64,000 bases of DNA from Streptomyces solicavernae (GTDB taxonomy: Bacteria > Actinomycetota > Actinomycetes > Streptomycetales > Streptomycetaceae). Shown piece by piece: positions 39,813 through 50,104 of the stretch. The translations under genes were made by a program, and so were the position numbers. The notes beneath the pieces were generated by a model, which did no database searches, had not been told where the DNA came from, and worked only from the letters and a program-made list of their open reading frames with translations. Within the stretch, counting starts at the first letter, position 1; each line of letters begins with the position of its first letter. Location: positions 186,001 through 250,000 of the forward strand of contig NZ_JASCIR010000003.1 in NCBI RefSeq assembly GCF_029968095.1. The letters are read 5' to 3'.

Positions 39813-40036
39813 CAGGCGTTCTCCACCGTCTCGATGCCGAGCTCACGCTCACGCATGAGGGTGTAGACCCGGGCGATGTCCTTGCGGACGGCCTTGAGCC
39901 GGCCGTGGTTTTCGAGCTGTCCCGTGGCCGCCTGGAAGCGGAGGTTGAACAGCTCTTCCTTGGCCTCGCGAAGCTTGGCGACAAGCTCCTCGTTACCCAG
40001 CTCGCGCAGCTCGGACGCCTTGGTTCCGGCCGACAT
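39812..40036 (-). CDS. rpmC: Ribosomal protein L29
   Basis: 74 residues, [31 protein letters not shown] with the typical two-helix hairpin. Start at the ATG overlapping the rplP stop (TGATG); an upstream GTG adds only one residue. Confidence 0.97.
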   Translation of the reverse strand: MSAGTKASELRELGNEELVAKLREAKEELFNLRFQAATGQLENHGRLKAVRKDIARVYTLMRERELGIETVENA

Positions 40037-40455
40037 CACACTTCACCTGCCTCGCGCTTGACGATCCTGCACTTCATCGGCAGCTTGTGGGCCGCACGAG
40101 TCAGCGCCTCGCGCGCGATCTTCTCGTTGGGGTACGACAGCTCGAACATGACGCGTCCGGGCTTGACGTTGGCGACCCACCACTCCGGCGAACCCTTACC
40201 GGAACCCATGCGGGTCTCGGCAGGCTTCTTGGTGAGGGGGCGGTCCGGGTAGATGTTGATCCAGACCTTGCCGCCACGCTTGATGTGACGGGTCATCGCG
40301 ATACGAGCGGCCTCGATCTGACGGTTCGTCACGTACGCCGGGGAGAGCGCCTGGATGCCGTACTCGCCGAACGCAACCTGCGTGCCACCCTTGGACATAC
40401 CGCTGCGCTTCGGGTGGTGCTGCTTGCGGTGCTTGACCCTACGGGGGATCAGCAT
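40036..40455 (-). CDS. rplP: Ribosomal protein L16
   Basis: 139 residues, [24 protein letters not shown] and the signature [20 protein letters not shown]. Needed for the A site of the peptidyl transferase centre. Five bases after rpsC. Confidence 0.97.
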   Translation of the reverse strand: MLIPRRVKHRKQHHPKRSGMSKGGTQVAFGEYGIQALSPAYVTNRQIEAARIAMTRHIKRGGKVWINIYPDRPLTKKPAETRMGSGKGSPEWWVANVKPGRVMFELSYPNEKIAREALTRAAHKLPMKCRIVKREAGEV

Positions 40456-40460
40456 GTCGG

Positions 40461-41315
40461 TCAGGCCTCCGTTCCGGTGCTCTCAGCAGCCGGAGCGGCA
40501 GCGGCGGGAGCGTCGGCCTTGGGGGCCTCGGCAGTCTGCTGCTGGCCCTGGGCCCCCTGCTGCTGCTGCGGCTTACGACCGCGGCCGCCACGCTCGCCAC
40601 CGCGGCCACCGCGGGCCGGGCGGTCGGAACCGCCACGGGCCGGGCGGTTGCCGGCGCGGGCGGCGGCGTTCTCGGCGCGGACCTCGGCGATGTTCTTGAC
40701 GTCGCCCTTGTAGATCCAGACCTTCACGCCGATACGGCCGAAGGTGGTCTTGGCCTCGAAGAAGCCGTAGTCGACGTTGGCGCGGAGCGTGTGCAGGGGC
40801 ACACGGCCCTCGCGGTAGAACTCCGAGCGCGACATCTCGGCACCGCCGAGACGCCCGCCGCACTGGATCTTGATGCCCTTGGCGCCGGCCTTCATCGTGC
40901 CCTGCATGCTCTTGCGCATGGCGCGACGGAAGGAGACGCGGGAGGACAGCTGCTCGGCAACGGCCTGGGCCACGAGCTGCGCATCGGTCTCGGGGCTCTT
41001 GACCTCAAGGATGTTCAGCTGGACCTGCTTGCCGGTGAGCTTTTCGAGGTCGCCGCGGATGCGGTCGGCCTCGGCGCCACGGCGGCCGATGACGATGCCC
41101 GGACGGGCGGTGTGGATGTCCACGCGGACACGGTCACGGGTGCGCTCGATCTCCACCTTCGAGATGCCGGCGCGCTCCATGCCGGACGTCATCATCCGAC
41201 GGATGGCGACGTCTTCCTTGACGTAGTCCTTGTACAGCTTGTCGGCGTACCAACGCGACTTGAAGTCGGTCGTGACACCGAGCCGGAACCCGTGCGGGTT
41301 TACCTTCTGGCCCAT
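40461..41315 (-). CDS. rpsC: Ribosomal protein S3
   Basis: 284 residues, about 50 more than E. coli S3. The KH domain ([28 protein letters not shown]) and the C-terminal core are normal; the extra tail is RGG- and Gln-rich ([20 protein letters not shown]) and ends in an Ala/acidic stretch, a Streptomyces feature of unknown use. Overlaps the rplV TAA by one base. Confidence 0.97.
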   Translation of the reverse strand: MGQKVNPHGFRLGVTTDFKSRWYADKLYKDYVKEDVAIRRMMTSGMERAGISKVEIERTRDRVRVDIHTARPGIVIGRRGAEADRIRGDLEKLTGKQVQLNILEVKSPETDAQLVAQAVAEQLSSRVSFRRAMRKSMQGTMKAGAKGIKIQCGGRLGGAEMSRSEFYREGRVPLHTLRANVDYGFFEAKTTFGRIGVKVWIYKGDVKNIAEVRAENAAARAGNRPARGGSDRPARGGRGGERGGRGRKPQQQQGAQGQQQTAEAPKADAPAAAAPAAESTGTEA

Positions 41316-41662
41316 TACCGGGTTCCTTCCTTGCTGCTGACGACCACGGTGATGTGGCTGGTCCGCTTGCGGATCCGGTAGGCACGGCCCTGGGCACGCG
41401 GGCGGAACCGCTTCAGGGTCGGGCCCTCGTCGACGTACGCCTCGCTGATGACCAGCGAAGAGGCGTCGGTGTGGTCGTAGTTGTGCGCGGCGTTGGCGAT
41501 GGCGCTGTCAAGCACCTTGCCGACCGGCACGGACGCGGCCTGCGGGGCGAAACGCAGGACCGCCTGGGCCTCCGTGGCATCCATGCCACGGATGAGGTCC
41601 ACCACGCGGCGGGCCTTCATGGGCGTGACGCGGATGTACCGCGCCTGGGCCCTGGCTTCCAT
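41315..41662 (-). CDS. rplV: Ribosomal protein L22
   Basis: 115 residues, [26 protein letters not shown]; the beta-hairpin lining the exit tunnel is [21 protein letters not shown] and shows no macrolide-resistance deletion. The ATG at 41660-41662 gives the family N-terminus; ATGs further upstream do not. Confidence 0.97.
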   Translation of the reverse strand: MEARAQARYIRVTPMKARRVVDLIRGMDATEAQAVLRFAPQAASVPVGKVLDSAIANAAHNYDHTDASSLVISEAYVDEGPTLKRFRPRAQGRAYRIRKRTSHITVVVSSKEGTR

Positions 41663-41706
41663 GGTTGTCCCTTCGGTGTTCTTCATCAGTCTCTGCACCC
41701 GCCTCG

Positions 41707-41988
41707 TCAGCGACGCTTCGACTTGCGGTCGTCCTTGACGTGGCCGCGGAAGGTGCGGGTCGGCGCAAACTCGCCGAGCTTGTGGCCGACCATCGACTCG
41801 GTGACGAACACCGGGATGTGGGTCTTGCCGTTGTGCACCGCGAGCGTGTGGCCGAGCATGGCCGGCACGATCATGGAGCGTCGGGACCAGGTCTTGATGA
41901 CGTTCTTGGAACCGGCTTCGTTCTGTACGTCCACCTTCTTGATCAGGTGGTCGTCGACGAAGGGCCCCTTCTTCAGGCTACGAGGCAT
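41707..41988 (-). CDS. rpsS: Ribosomal protein S19
   Basis: 93 residues, [19 protein letters not shown] to [26 protein letters not shown]. 30S head protein. 12 bases after rplB. Confidence 0.97.
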   Translation of the reverse strand: MPRSLKKGPFVDDHLIKKVDVQNEAGSKNVIKTWSRRSMIVPAMLGHTLAVHNGKTHIPVFVTESMVGHKLGEFAPTRTFRGHVKDDRKSKRR

Positions 41989-42000
41989 CTCAACCCGTCC

Positions 42001-42837
42001 TTAGCGCTTCTTGTTCGTCTTGCGGCGGCGGACGATGTACTTGTTCGACGCCTTCTTGGGCGAACGAGTACGGCCTTCCTTCTTGCCCCAGGGCGAGACC
42101 GGGTGGCGACCACCGGAGGTCTTGCCCTCACCACCACCGTGCGGGTGGTCAACCGGGTTCATCACGACACCACGAACGGTGGGTCGGACGCCCAGCCAGC
42201 GCTTACGGCCGGCCTTGCCCCAGTTGATGTTCGACTGCTCGGCGTTGCCGACCTCGCCAATGGTGGCGCGGCAGCGGACGTCGACCAGGCGGATCTCTCC
42301 GGACGGCATGCGGAGGTGGGCCATCGAGCCCTCCTTCGCGAGCAGCTGCACGGAGGCACCCGCGGAACGGGCGAACTTCGCGCCACCACCGGGACGGAGC
42401 TCGATCGCGTGGATCGTGGTACCGACCGGGATGTTGCGGAGCGCCAGGTTGTTACCGGGCTTGATGTCGGCGCCGGGGCCGTTCTCGATCCGGTCGCCCT
42501 GGTTCAGGCCACGCGGAGCGATGATGTAGCGCTTCTCGCCGTCTGCGTAGTGCAGCAGCGCGATGCGCGCGGTGCGGTTGGGGTCGTACTCGATGTGCGC
42601 GACCTTCGCCGGCACGCCGTCCTTGTCGTGACGACGGAAGTCGATCACTCGGTAGGCGCGCTTGTGGCCACCGCCCTGGTGGCGGACGGTCACACGACCG
42701 GAATTGTTACGGCCGCCCTTGCTGTGCAGGGGGCGGACCAGCGACTTCTCCGGCGTGGACCGCGTGACCTCGACGAAGTCGGCGACGGAGGAGCCACGGC
42801 GGCCCGGCGTCGTCGGCTTGTACTTGCGGATTCCCAT
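42001..42837 (-). CDS. rplB: Ribosomal protein L2
   Basis: 278 residues. The OB and SH3-like domains and the conserved [26 protein letters not shown] loop near the peptidyl transferase centre are intact. 38 bases after rplW. Confidence 0.97.
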   Translation of the reverse strand: MGIRKYKPTTPGRRGSSVADFVEVTRSTPEKSLVRPLHSKGGRNNSGRVTVRHQGGGHKRAYRVIDFRRHDKDGVPAKVAHIEYDPNRTARIALLHYADGEKRYIIAPRGLNQGDRIENGPGADIKPGNNLALRNIPVGTTIHAIELRPGGGAKFARSAGASVQLLAKEGSMAHLRMPSGEIRLVDVRCRATIGEVGNAEQSNINWGKAGRKRWLGVRPTVRGVVMNPVDHPHGGGEGKTSGGRHPVSPWGKKEGRTRSPKKASNKYIVRRRKTNKKR

Positions 42838-42875
42838 TTCTCAGTCCTCGTCCGATATCGGACCAGGGCGCTCCG

Positions 42876-43196
42876 TTAGGAGGCCTGGCCGAAGATGTCG
42901 ATACGGTCGCCCTCGGCGAGGGTCACGATGGCGCGCTTGGTGTCGGCGCGCTTGCCGAAACCGGTGCGGGTGCGCTTGCGCTTGCCCTGGCGGTTGATCG
43001 TGTTGACCCCGGTGACCTTGACCGAGAAGACCGCCTCGACGGCCTGCTTGATCTGGGTCTTGTTCGCACGCGGGTCGACGATGAACGTGTACTTGTTCTC
43101 GTCGAGGAGGGCGTAGCTCTTCTCCGACACGACCGGCTTGACGAGAACGTCGCGCGGGTCGGTGAAGGTCTTGCTGGTAACGGTGGCCTCAGACAT
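42876..43196 (-). CDS. rplW: Ribosomal protein L23
   Basis: 106 residues, [28 protein letters not shown]. Docking site for trigger factor and SRP at the tunnel exit. Shares one base with rplD. Confidence 0.97.
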   Translation of the reverse strand: MSEATVTSKTFTDPRDVLVKPVVSEKSYALLDENKYTFIVDPRANKTQIKQAVEAVFSVKVTGVNTINRQGKRKRTRTGFGKRADTKRAIVTLAEGDRIDIFGQAS

Positions 43197-43846
43197 CAGG
43201 CCTCGCTCCCTTCGGTCTCATTGGCCTTGGGGCCAGCGACGAAGGAGTCGAAGGCGGCCTTGGTGAAGACCACGTCGTCCGAGACGAGCACGTCGTACGT
43301 GTTCAGCTGGCCCGGCTCCAGGATGTGCACCTGGGGCAGGTTCCGAGCCGACAGCAGGGCCTTCTCGTCCTCGCGGGTGACGACCAGGAGCACGTTCTTG
43401 CGCTCGCTGACCTTGCCCAGGAGGGTCTTGGCGGCCTTGGTGGAGACGTCGCCCGAGACCACGTCGGACACGACGTGGATGCGGTTGTGACGGGCCCGGT
43501 CGGTGAGGGCACCGCGCAGGGCGGCGGCCTTCATCTTCTTCGGGGTCCGCTGCGAGTAGTCACGCGGCACGGGGCCGTGGACGATGCCACCGCCGGCGAA
43601 CTGCGGCGCACGGGTCGAACCCTGGCGCGCGCGGCCGGTGCCCTTCTGGCGGTAAGGCTTCTTGCCACCACCACGGACTTCGCCGCGGGACTTGGTCTTG
43701 TGCGTGCCCTGACGGGCAGCGGCCAGCTGCGCGACAACGACCTGGTGGATCAGCGGAACGCTGACCTTGGCGTCGAAGATCTCCGTGGGGAGCTCGACGG
43801 ACCCGGCCTTGTCGCCGACCGGCGAAAGGATGTCAATGGTGCTCAT
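43196..43846 (-). CDS. rplD: Ribosomal protein L4
   Basis: 216 residues; the tunnel loop [37 protein letters not shown] is normal. In E. coli L4 represses the S10 operon through the leader; whether the long leader here is its target is unknown. Confidence 0.97.
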   Translation of the reverse strand: MSTIDILSPVGDKAGSVELPTEIFDAKVSVPLIHQVVVAQLAAARQGTHKTKSRGEVRGGGKKPYRQKGTGRARQGSTRAPQFAGGGIVHGPVPRDYSQRTPKKMKAAALRGALTDRARHNRIHVVSDVVSGDVSTKAAKTLLGKVSERKNVLLVVTREDEKALLSARNLPQVHILEPGQLNTYDVLVSDDVVFTKAAFDSFVAGPKANETEGSEA

Positions 43847-43854
43847 CGGTTACC

Positions 43855-44499
43855 TCAGGCCCCCTTGGCCGCGGTACGGACCAGGACGAGGCCGCCGTTC
43901 GGACCAGGAACCGCGCCCTTGATGAGCAGCAGACCCTTCTCCGCGTCAACGGCGTGGACGGTCAGGTTCTGGGTGGTGACGCGCTCGTTGCCCATACGAC
44001 CGGCCATCCGCATGCCCTTGAAGACACGACCGGGGGTGGCGCAGCCACCGATGGAACCGGGCATACGGTGCACACGGTGGGCACCGTGGGAAGACTTGCC
44101 ACCCTTGAAGTTGTGACGCTTCATGACACCGGCGAAGCCCTTGCCCTTGGTCTTGCCCGTGACGTCAACCTTGACGCCGGACTCGAAGACCTCGGCGGTG
44201 ATCTCCTGGCCGAGCGTGTACTCGCTGGCGTCGGAGGTGCGGAGCTCCACCAGGTGGCGGCGCGGGGTCACGTCGGCCTTGGCGAAGTGGCCCTTGAGGG
44301 GCTTGTTCACCTTGCGCGGGTCGATCTCGCCGAAGGCGATCTGGACCGACTCGTAGCCGTCGGTGTCGTTCGTACGGACCTGGGTCACGACGTTCGGGCC
44401 GGCCTTGACGACGGTGACCGGAACAACACGGTTGTTCGCGTCCCACACCTGCGTCATGCCGAGCTTCTCGCCCAGGATGCCCTTGATCTGCTTAGCCAT
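43855..44499 (-). CDS. rplC: Ribosomal protein L3
   Basis: 214 residues, [20 protein letters not shown] and the long loop [34 protein letters not shown] that reaches the peptidyl transferase centre. Eight bases before rplD. Confidence 0.97.
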   Translation of the reverse strand: MAKQIKGILGEKLGMTQVWDANNRVVPVTVVKAGPNVVTQVRTNDTDGYESVQIAFGEIDPRKVNKPLKGHFAKADVTPRRHLVELRTSDASEYTLGQEITAEVFESGVKVDVTGKTKGKGFAGVMKRHNFKGGKSSHGAHRVHRMPGSIGGCATPGRVFKGMRMAGRMGNERVTTQNLTVHAVDAEKGLLLIKGAVPGPNGGLVLVRTAAKGA

Positions 44500-44517
44500 C
44501 TCTCAGATCACCGGCCC

Positions 44518-44826
44518 TCAGAGCTTGATCTCGATGTCGACACCGGCCGGGAGGTCGAGTCGCATCAGGGAGTCAACGGTCTTCGGCGTCGGGTCGAGGA
44601 TGTCGATCAGGCGCTTGTGCGTGCGCATCTCGAAGTGCTCGCGCGAGTCCTTGTACTTGTGCGGCGACTTGATGACGCAGTACACGTTCTTCTCGGTGGG
44701 GAGCGGCACCGGGCCCGCGACCGACGCACCAGTACGGGTCACCGTCTCGACGATCTTCTTCGCCGAGGTGTCGATGACCTCGTGGTCGTAGGCCTTGAGC
44801 CGGATGCGGATCTTCTGTCCCGCCAT
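44518..44826 (-). CDS. rpsJ: Ribosomal protein S10
   Basis: 102 residues, [26 protein letters not shown]10 is also NusE in antitermination complexes. First gene of the S10 operon, read from a promoter about 390 bases upstream. Confidence 0.97.
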   Translation of the reverse strand: MAGQKIRIRLKAYDHEVIDTSAKKIVETVTRTGASVAGPVPLPTEKNVYCVIKSPHKYKDSREHFEMRTHKRLIDILDPTPKTVDSLMRLDLPAGVDIEIKL

Positions 44827-44890
44827 GGCTACTTAGTAGTCCTGTCTCTCGTAACGCTCTGGAACCCGGTGGCCGTTCGTCCACTCTTCT

Positions 44891-44915
44891 CCGACCCACG
44901 CGGTCGGGCGTGTCG
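44891..44915 (-). promoter_or_regulatory. rpsJ leader copy of the CGACAC-hairpin element
   Basis: Minus strand CGACAC-G-CCCGACC-gcgt-GGGTCGG. The 18 bases CCGACCCACGCGGTCGGG (plus strand) are identical in the rpsL leader. It ends 64 bases before the rpsJ start. Confidence 0.7.
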
Positions 44916-45220
44916 CAACCTCGCTGACACGGATCTCCCTAAGGGTTTCCCTGCCTGGGTGCGGGCCCGAAGACCACGGCCGAGGAAGACTGCGCTGTTC
45001 ACAGCCCGGCCACCGGATGCCTGGCCAAGGCACCCCGCTGACGCTTCCCGGAAGATTCCCGTACGTCCGCCTCAGCGCTGCCGGAACGGCAGTTGGGGCG
45101 ACGAGTACTGTGGGACTCGCTTCCGGTCCTCCCGGCGGGAGGCGCGCAGCATCGGCACTCAACCGAGCAACCTGGACAGTGTGCCATATGGGTCGCACCG
45201 GGCGCCAATCGGGGCCCGGA

Positions 45221-45248
45221 AGCGTACCCCGCGAGGGGGTCTTGTCAA
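45221..45248 (-). promoter_or_regulatory. S10 operon promoter
   Basis: Minus-strand -35 TTGACA (consensus) and -10 TACGCT with a 16-base spacer. The -10 is identical to that of the rpsL promoter. Start near 45214. Confidence 0.65.
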
Positions 45249-45279
45249 ACCCGGCACCCCGCCGAGCCGTTGAACAACG

Positions 45280-45321
45280 GCCGAAGCCCCCGTGCGCCAA
45301 CAGGCGTACGGGGGCTTCGGC
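45280..45321 (-). terminator. tuf terminator
   Basis: GCCGAAGCCCCCGT (45280-45293) pairs perfectly with 45308-45321 over 14 bases, 40 bases after the tuf stop; it separates the str and S10 operons. Confidence 0.85.
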
Positions 45322-45361
45322 TTGAGCTGAGGCCCGAAGACCTACCAGGTCAGAGCAACAA

Positions 45362-46555
45362 TTACTTGTTGATCTTGGTGACCTGGCCGGCGCCGACGGT
45401 CCGGCCACCCTCACGGATGGCGAACTTGAGGCCCTCTTCCATGGCGACGGGCTGGATGAGCTCGACGGTCATCTCGGTGTTGTCGCCCGGCATGACCATC
45501 TCGGTGCCCTCGGGGAGGGTCACGACGCCGGTCACGTCGGTGGTGCGGAAGTAGAACTGCGGGCGGTAGTTGTTGAAGAAGGGGGTGTGACGGCCACCCT
45601 CGTCCTTCGACAGGATGTACGCCTGCGCCTCGAACTCGGTGTGCGGGGTGACCGAGCCCGGCTTGATGATGACCTGGCCGCGCTCGACGTCCTCGCGCTT
45701 GATGCCACGGAGGAGCAGACCGACGTTCTCACCGGCCTGGCCCTCGTCGAGGAGCTTCCGGAACATCTCGATGCCGGTGACCGTGGTGGTGGTCTTCTCG
45801 TTCTTGATGCCGATGATGTCGACGGTCTCGTTGACCTTCAGGACACCACGCTCGATACGACCGGTGACGACGGTGCCACGACCGGTGATCGTGAAGACGT
45901 CCTCGATCGGCATGAGGAACGGCTTGTCGACGTCGCGCTCCGGCTCCGGAATCGCGGTGTCGACGGCGTTCATGAGCTCCAGGACGGAGTTGCCCCACTC
46001 CTTGTCGCCCTCAAGCGCCTTCAGAGCCGAGACCTTGACGACCGGAACGTCGTCGCCCGGGAACTCGTACTCGGAGAGGAGCTCACGGACCTCAAGCTCG
46101 ACGAGCTCCAGGATCTCCTCGTCGTCCACCATGTCGGCCTTGTTCAGGGCGACGACGATGTACGGAACGCCGACCTGGCGGGCCAGGAGCACGTGCTCCT
46201 TGGTCTGCGGCATCGGGCCGTCGGTGGCGGCGACCACGAGGATGGCGCCGTCCATCTGCGCGGCACCCGTGATCATGTTCTTGATGTAGTCCGCGTGACC
46301 CGGGCAGTCGACGTGGGCGTAGTGACGCGCCTCGGTCTGGTACTCGACGTGCGCGATGGAGATGGTGATACCGCGCTGGCGCTCCTCGGGAGCCTTGTCG
46401 ATCTGGTCGAAGGCCGAGGCCTCGTTCAGCTCGGGGTACGCGTCGTGCAGCACCTTGGTAATGGCGGCCGTGAGGGTCGTCTTACCGTGGTCAATGTGAC
46501 CGATGGTGCCGATGTTGACGTGCGGCTTAGTCCGCTCGAACTTCGCCTTCGCCAC
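45362..46555 (-). CDS. tuf: Elongation factor Tu (EF-Tu1)
   Basis: 397 residues. GTPase motifs [17 protein letters not shown] and NKAD and the three domains are complete. It delivers aminoacyl-tRNA to the ribosome. The GTG start with CAGGAGG matches tuf1 of other Streptomyces. The residues known for kirromycin resistance were not checked individually. 153 bases with a hairpin separate it from fusA. Confidence 0.98.
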   Translation of the reverse strand: MAKAKFERTKPHVNIGTIGHIDHGKTTLTAAITKVLHDAYPELNEASAFDQIDKAPEERQRGITISIAHVEYQTEARHYAHVDCPGHADYIKNMITGAAQMDGAILVVAATDGPMPQTKEHVLLARQVGVPYIVVALNKADMVDDEEILELVELEVRELLSEYEFPGDDVPVVKVSALKALEGDKEWGNSVLELMNAVDTAIPEPERDVDKPFLMPIEDVFTITGRGTVVTGRIERGVLKVNETVDIIGIKNEKTTTTVTGIEMFRKLLDEGQAGENVGLLLRGIKREDVERGQVIIKPGSVTPHTEFEAQAYILSKDEGGRHTPFFNNYRPQFYFRTTDVTGVVTLPEGTEMVMPGDNTEMTVELIQPVAMEEGLKFAIREGGRTVGAGQVTKINK

Positions 46556-46631
46556 TGGTTCCTCCTGTGGAGTGGTTCTGGTACGCCTTACTCATCGGCG
46601 CCAGGTGATCTTTGCTGGGATGCCGGGGCCC

Positions 46632-46666
46632 GGGGCACTCCGTCACGGAATCGGACGGAATGCCCC
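46632..46666 (-). other. Hairpin between fusA and tuf
   Basis: GGGGCACTCCGT (46632-46643) pairs with 46655-46666 with one mismatch. In Streptomyces tuf1 is known to have its own promoter in this gap; the hairpin may attenuate read-through from fusA. Confidence 0.5.
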
Positions 46667-46708
46667 AGCAGGCTCCGGTGACAAGCCTAAAGCGTGAACT
46701 CGGGTGAG

Positions 46709-48835
46709 TTACTCGCCCTTGGCCTTCGCGATGATCTCCTCGGCGACGTTCCGGGGAACCTCGGCGTAGGAGTCGAACTGCATCGAGTAGCTTGCGCGAC
46801 CCGAGGTCTTGCTGCGGAGGTCTCCGACGTAGCCGAACATCTCCGAAAGCGGCACGAGGCCCTTCACGAGACGGGCGCCGGCGCGCTCCTCCATGGCCTG
46901 GATGTTGCCACGGCGGGAGTTGATGTCGCCGATGACCTCACCCATGTAGTCCTCGGGCGTGGTGACCTCGACGGCCATCATCGGCTCAAGCAGCACAGGG
47001 CTGGCCTTGCGCGCGGCCTCCTTGAAGGCCTGCGAACCGGCGATCTTGAACGCCAGCTCGGAGGAGTCGACCTCGTGGTAGGCACCGTCGATGAGCGTGA
47101 TGCGGACGCCCGTCATCTCGTAGCCCGCCAGGATGCCGAACTGCATGGCCTCCTGCGCACCCGCGTCCACCGAGGGGATGTACTCCTTGGGGATGCGGCC
47201 ACCGGTGACCTTGTTGACGAACTCGTACGACGAGTCGCCGCCCTCGATCGGCTCGATCGCGATCTGGACCTTCGCGAACTGACCGGTACCACCGGTCTGC
47301 TTCTTGTGCGTGAAGTCCACGCGCTCGACGGCCTTGCGGATCGTCTCGCGGTACGCGACCTGCGGCTTGCCGACGTTGGCCTCGACCTTGAACTCCCGCT
47401 TCATGCGGTCGACCAGGACGTCGAGGTGGAGCTCGCCCATACCACCGATGATGGTCTGGCCGGTCTCCTCGTCCGAGTGCACCTGGAAGGAGGGGTCCTC
47501 CTCCGCGAGACGCTGGATGGCGACACCCAGCTTCTCCTGGTCACCCTTGGACTTGGGCTCGATGGCGACCTGGATCACCGGCGCCGGGAAGTCCATGGAC
47601 TCCAGGATGACCGGGTTCTTGTCGTCGCACAGCGTCTCACCGGTGGTGGTCTGCTTCAGGCCCATGACGGCGACGATGTCACCGGCGCCCACCGACGCGA
47701 TCTCCTCACGCTTGTTCGCGTGCATGCGGTAGATCTTGCCGATGCGCTCCTTCTTGCCCTTGACGGAGTTCAGCACCGCGGTGCCGGCCTCCAGGCGACC
47801 CGAGTAGACCCGGATGAAGGTGAGCTTGCCGAGGTGCGGGTCGCTCGCGATCTTGAACGCGAGGGCCGACAGCGGCTCGGAGTCGGACGGCTTGCGCGCG
47901 AGGACCTTCTCCGCGTCCTTGACGTCCTGGCCCTCGACGGCCTCGACGTCCAGCGGGGAAGGCAGGTAGCGCACGACCGCGTCGAGCAGGGGCTGAACGC
48001 CCTTGTTCTTGAACGCGGTACCGCAGAACACGGGGGTGACGGTCGTGTCGCCGCCCTTGCCGGAGGCGATGGTGATGCGGCGGATGGCCGCGTACAGCTG
48101 CTCCACGGTGGGCTCGGTGCCCTCCAGGTACAGCTCCATCATCTCTTCGTCGTTCTCGGCGACCGTCTCAAGGAGCTTGCCGCGCCACTCGTCGGCGGCC
48201 TCGGTGTGCGTCGCCGGGATGTCGATGGTGTCGTAGGCCTCGCCCTTGGCGGCCTCGGCCGACCAGACGTACGCCTTCATCGTCACCAGGTCGATGACGC
48301 CCTTGAAGTCAGCCTCCGCGCCGATGGGCAGCTGCATGACGATCGGGGTCGCACCCAGGCGGTCGACGATCATGTCGACGCAGCGGTGGAACTCGGCACC
48401 CGTGCGGTCGAGCTTGTTGACGAAGCAGATACGCGGCACGCCGTAGCGGTCCGCCTGACGCCAGACGGTCTCGGACTGGGGCTCGACGCCGGCCACACCG
48501 TCGAACACGGTCACAGCGCCATCGAGCACACGCAGGGAGCGCTCCACCTCGACGGTGAAGTCGACGTGCCCCGGGGTGTCGATGATGTTGATCGTGTGGT
48601 CGACGTTTTCGAGCGGCCAGTGACAGGTGGTGGCAGCGGAGGTGATGGTGATACCACGCTCCTGCTCCTGCTCCATCCAGTCCATCGTGGCAGCGCCGTC
48701 GTGGACCTCACCGATCTTGTACGAGACGCCGGTGTAGAACAGGATCCGCTCGGTGGTGGTCGTCTTGCCCGCGTCGATGTGGGCCATGATGCCGATGTTG
48801 CGCACCTTGGCCAGGTCAAGCGAAGTGGTAGCCAT
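46709..48835 (-). CDS. fusA: Elongation factor G
   Basis: 708 residues. [28 protein letters not shown] and NKLDRTGAE are the GTP-binding motifs, followed by domains II-V. It drives translocation and, with RRF, ribosome recycling. 39 bases after rpsG. Confidence 0.98.
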   Translation of the reverse strand: MATTSLDLAKVRNIGIMAHIDAGKTTTTERILFYTGVSYKIGEVHDGAATMDWMEQEQERGITITSAATTCHWPLENVDHTINIIDTPGHVDFTVEVERSLRVLDGAVTVFDGVAGVEPQSETVWRQADRYGVPRICFVNKLDRTGAEFHRCVDMIVDRLGATPIVMQLPIGAEADFKGVIDLVTMKAYVWSAEAAKGEAYDTIDIPATHTEAADEWRGKLLETVAENDEEMMELYLEGTEPTVEQLYAAIRRITIASGKGGDTTVTPVFCGTAFKNKGVQPLLDAVVRYLPSPLDVEAVEGQDVKDAEKVLARKPSDSEPLSALAFKIASDPHLGKLTFIRVYSGRLEAGTAVLNSVKGKKERIGKIYRMHANKREEIASVGAGDIVAVMGLKQTTTGETLCDDKNPVILESMDFPAPVIQVAIEPKSKGDQEKLGVAIQRLAEEDPSFQVHSDEETGQTIIGGMGELHLDVLVDRMKREFKVEANVGKPQVAYRETIRKAVERVDFTHKKQTGGTGQFAKVQIAIEPIEGGDSSYEFVNKVTGGRIPKEYIPSVDAGAQEAMQFGILAGYEMTGVRITLIDGAYHEVDSSELAFKIAGSQAFKEAARKASPVLLEPMMAVEVTTPEDYMGEVIGDINSRRGNIQAMEERAGARLVKGLVPLSEMFGYVGDLRSKTSGRASYSMQFDSYAEVPRNVAEEIIAKAKGE

Positions 48836-48874
48836 AAGGCTTCAGTCTTCTCTCGGTCTCGATGTGGGTTGCGA

Positions 48875-49345
48875 CTACCAGCGGTAGTGCGCGAAGGCCT
48901 TGTTGGACTCGGCCATCTTGTGCGTGTCCTCGCGCTTCTTCACGGCTGCGCCGAGGCCGTTGGAGGCATCGAGCAGCTCGTTCATCAGACGCTCGGTCAT
49001 CGTCTTCTCGCGGCGAGCGCGCGAGTAGCCGACGAGCCAGCGGAGCGCGAGGGTGTTGGCGCGGCCGGGCTTGACCTCGATCGGCACCTGGTAGGTCGCG
49101 CCACCGACACGGCGGGACTTGACCTCAAGGGTGGGCTTGATGTTCTCAAGCGCACGCTTCAGGGTGATGATCGGGTCGTTGCCGGTCTTGTCGCGCAGGC
49201 CCTCCATGGCGCCGTACACGATGCGCTCGGCGGTGGAGCGCTTGCCGTTCAGCAGCACCTTGTTGATGAGCGACGTCACCAGAGGAGAACCGTAGACCGG
49301 GTCGATGATGACCGGGCGCTTCGGGGCGGGGCCCTTACGAGGCAT
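48875..49345 (-). CDS. rpsG: Ribosomal protein S7
   Basis: 156 residues, [42 protein letters not shown] to the basic NKAFAHYRW. Starts the 30S head assembly. Two bases after rpsL. Confidence 0.97.
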   Translation of the reverse strand: MPRKGPAPKRPVIIDPVYGSPLVTSLINKVLLNGKRSTAERIVYGAMEGLRDKTGNDPIITLKRALENIKPTLEVKSRRVGGATYQVPIEVKPGRANTLALRWLVGYSRARREKTMTERLMNELLDASNGLGAAVKKREDTHKMAESNKAFAHYRW

Positions 49346-49347
49346 TC

Positions 49348-49719
49348 TTACTTCTCCTTCTTGGCGCCGTAGCGGCTGCGGGCCTGCTTGCGGTTCTTGA
49401 CCGCCTGGGTGTCGAGCGCACCACGGATGATCTTGTAACGAACACCCGGCAGGTCCTTCACACGACCGCCACGCACGAGCACGATGGAGTGCTCCTGCAG
49501 GTTGTGCCCCTCACCCGGGATGTAGGCCGTGACCTCGATGCCCGAGGTCAGACGCACACGCGCGACCTTCCGCAGCGCCGAGTTCGGCTTCTTGGGGGTG
49601 GTGGTGAACACACGCGTGCAGACGCCACGACGCTGAGGCGAGGCCTCAAGAGCCGGCGTCTTCGTCTTTTCGACCTTGTCCTGCCGGCCCTTACGGACCA
49701 GCTGCTGGATCGTAGGCAC
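49348..49719 (-). CDS. rpsL: Ribosomal protein S12
   Basis: 123 residues. K43 and K88, the positions altered in streptomycin-resistant and antibiotic-overproducing mutants, are both lysine, so the allele is wild type there. GTG start at 49717-49719 with GGAG upstream; longer in-frame starts run into the structured leader. First gene of the str operon. Confidence 0.98.
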   Translation of the reverse strand: MPTIQQLVRKGRQDKVEKTKTPALEASPQRRGVCTRVFTTTPKKPNSALRKVARVRLTSGIEVTAYIPGEGHNLQEHSIVLVRGGRVKDLPGVRYKIIRGALDTQAVKNRKQARSRYGAKKEK

Positions 49720-49770
49720 TACTTCTCCGGTTTCTGTGTGCCGTATGAGTAAAGCTAACCTGGAACGTCG

Positions 49771-49795
49771 CCGACCCACGCGGTCGGGTGTGTCG
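49771..49795 (-). promoter_or_regulatory. rpsL leader copy of the CGACAC-hairpin element
   Basis: Minus strand CGACAC-A-CCCGACC-gcgt-GGGTCGG, differing from the rpsJ copy at one base. It ends 51 bases before the rpsL start. Confidence 0.7.
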
Positions 49796-49913
49796 AATCC
49801 CGCAGACTCCTGCCGCGAGGCGGGAGGGGCACGGATTGCGGTGGCCGTTCACGACATCCCCTGCGGCAGAAGACACGCAGGGGAGCCAGGGCACACCCCA
49901 GGCACAAGGTCTG

Positions 49914-49942
49914 AGCGTACCTACCTCATGGATCTGGGTCAA
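49914..49942 (-). promoter_or_regulatory. str operon (rpsL) promoter
   Basis: Minus-strand -35 TTGACC and -10 TACGCT with a 17-base spacer; predicted start near 49907. Confidence 0.72.
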
Positions 49943-50104
49943 AACAAATGCGATGGGCCGCGACACGCCGGATTTGTCGCCTCGCCCGGCCGCCCCGACC
50001 AGCGTGGACCGGACGGTCGGGACAGTTCGCTCCGAGCACACACCTTTCCACCTGTGAACCGCTTTCGGTAGCTTGATCGATCCGCATTCACAAGGGGGGA
50101 CCGA

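Larger units (their letters stand above)
44827..45361 (-). promoter_or_regulatory. 535-base tuf to rpsJ region: tuf terminator, S10 promoter and long leader
   Basis: No gene is supported on either strand. In order from tuf it holds a terminator (45280-45321), a promoter (45221-45248) and a leader of about 390 bases with the CGACAC-hairpin element near its end. From memory, in S. coelicolor some forty genes lie between tuf1 and rpsJ; here the two operons are adjacent. Confidence 0.75.
49720..50104. promoter_or_regulatory. 385-base divergent region between rpsL and the Crp-like gene
   Basis: No gene. On the minus strand: rpsL promoter (49914-49942), a leader of about 190 bases with an 8-bp hairpin (CCCCTGCG at 49858-49865 with 49876-49883) and the CGACAC-hairpin element. 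On the plus strand the 60 bases before the Crp-like gene must carry its promoter; TAGCTT at 50071-50076 is a weak -10 candidate. Confidence 0.6.

Noticed and set aside
44833..45414. Coding gene in the tuf-rpsJ region
   Set aside because: Open frames exist on both strands but overlap the terminator, promoter and tuf 3' end and resemble no protein.
49771..49800. tRNA-like element in the rpsL leader (GTCGAATCC)
   Set aside because: Only a T-arm-like string is present; no acceptor or anticodon arms can be formed around it.
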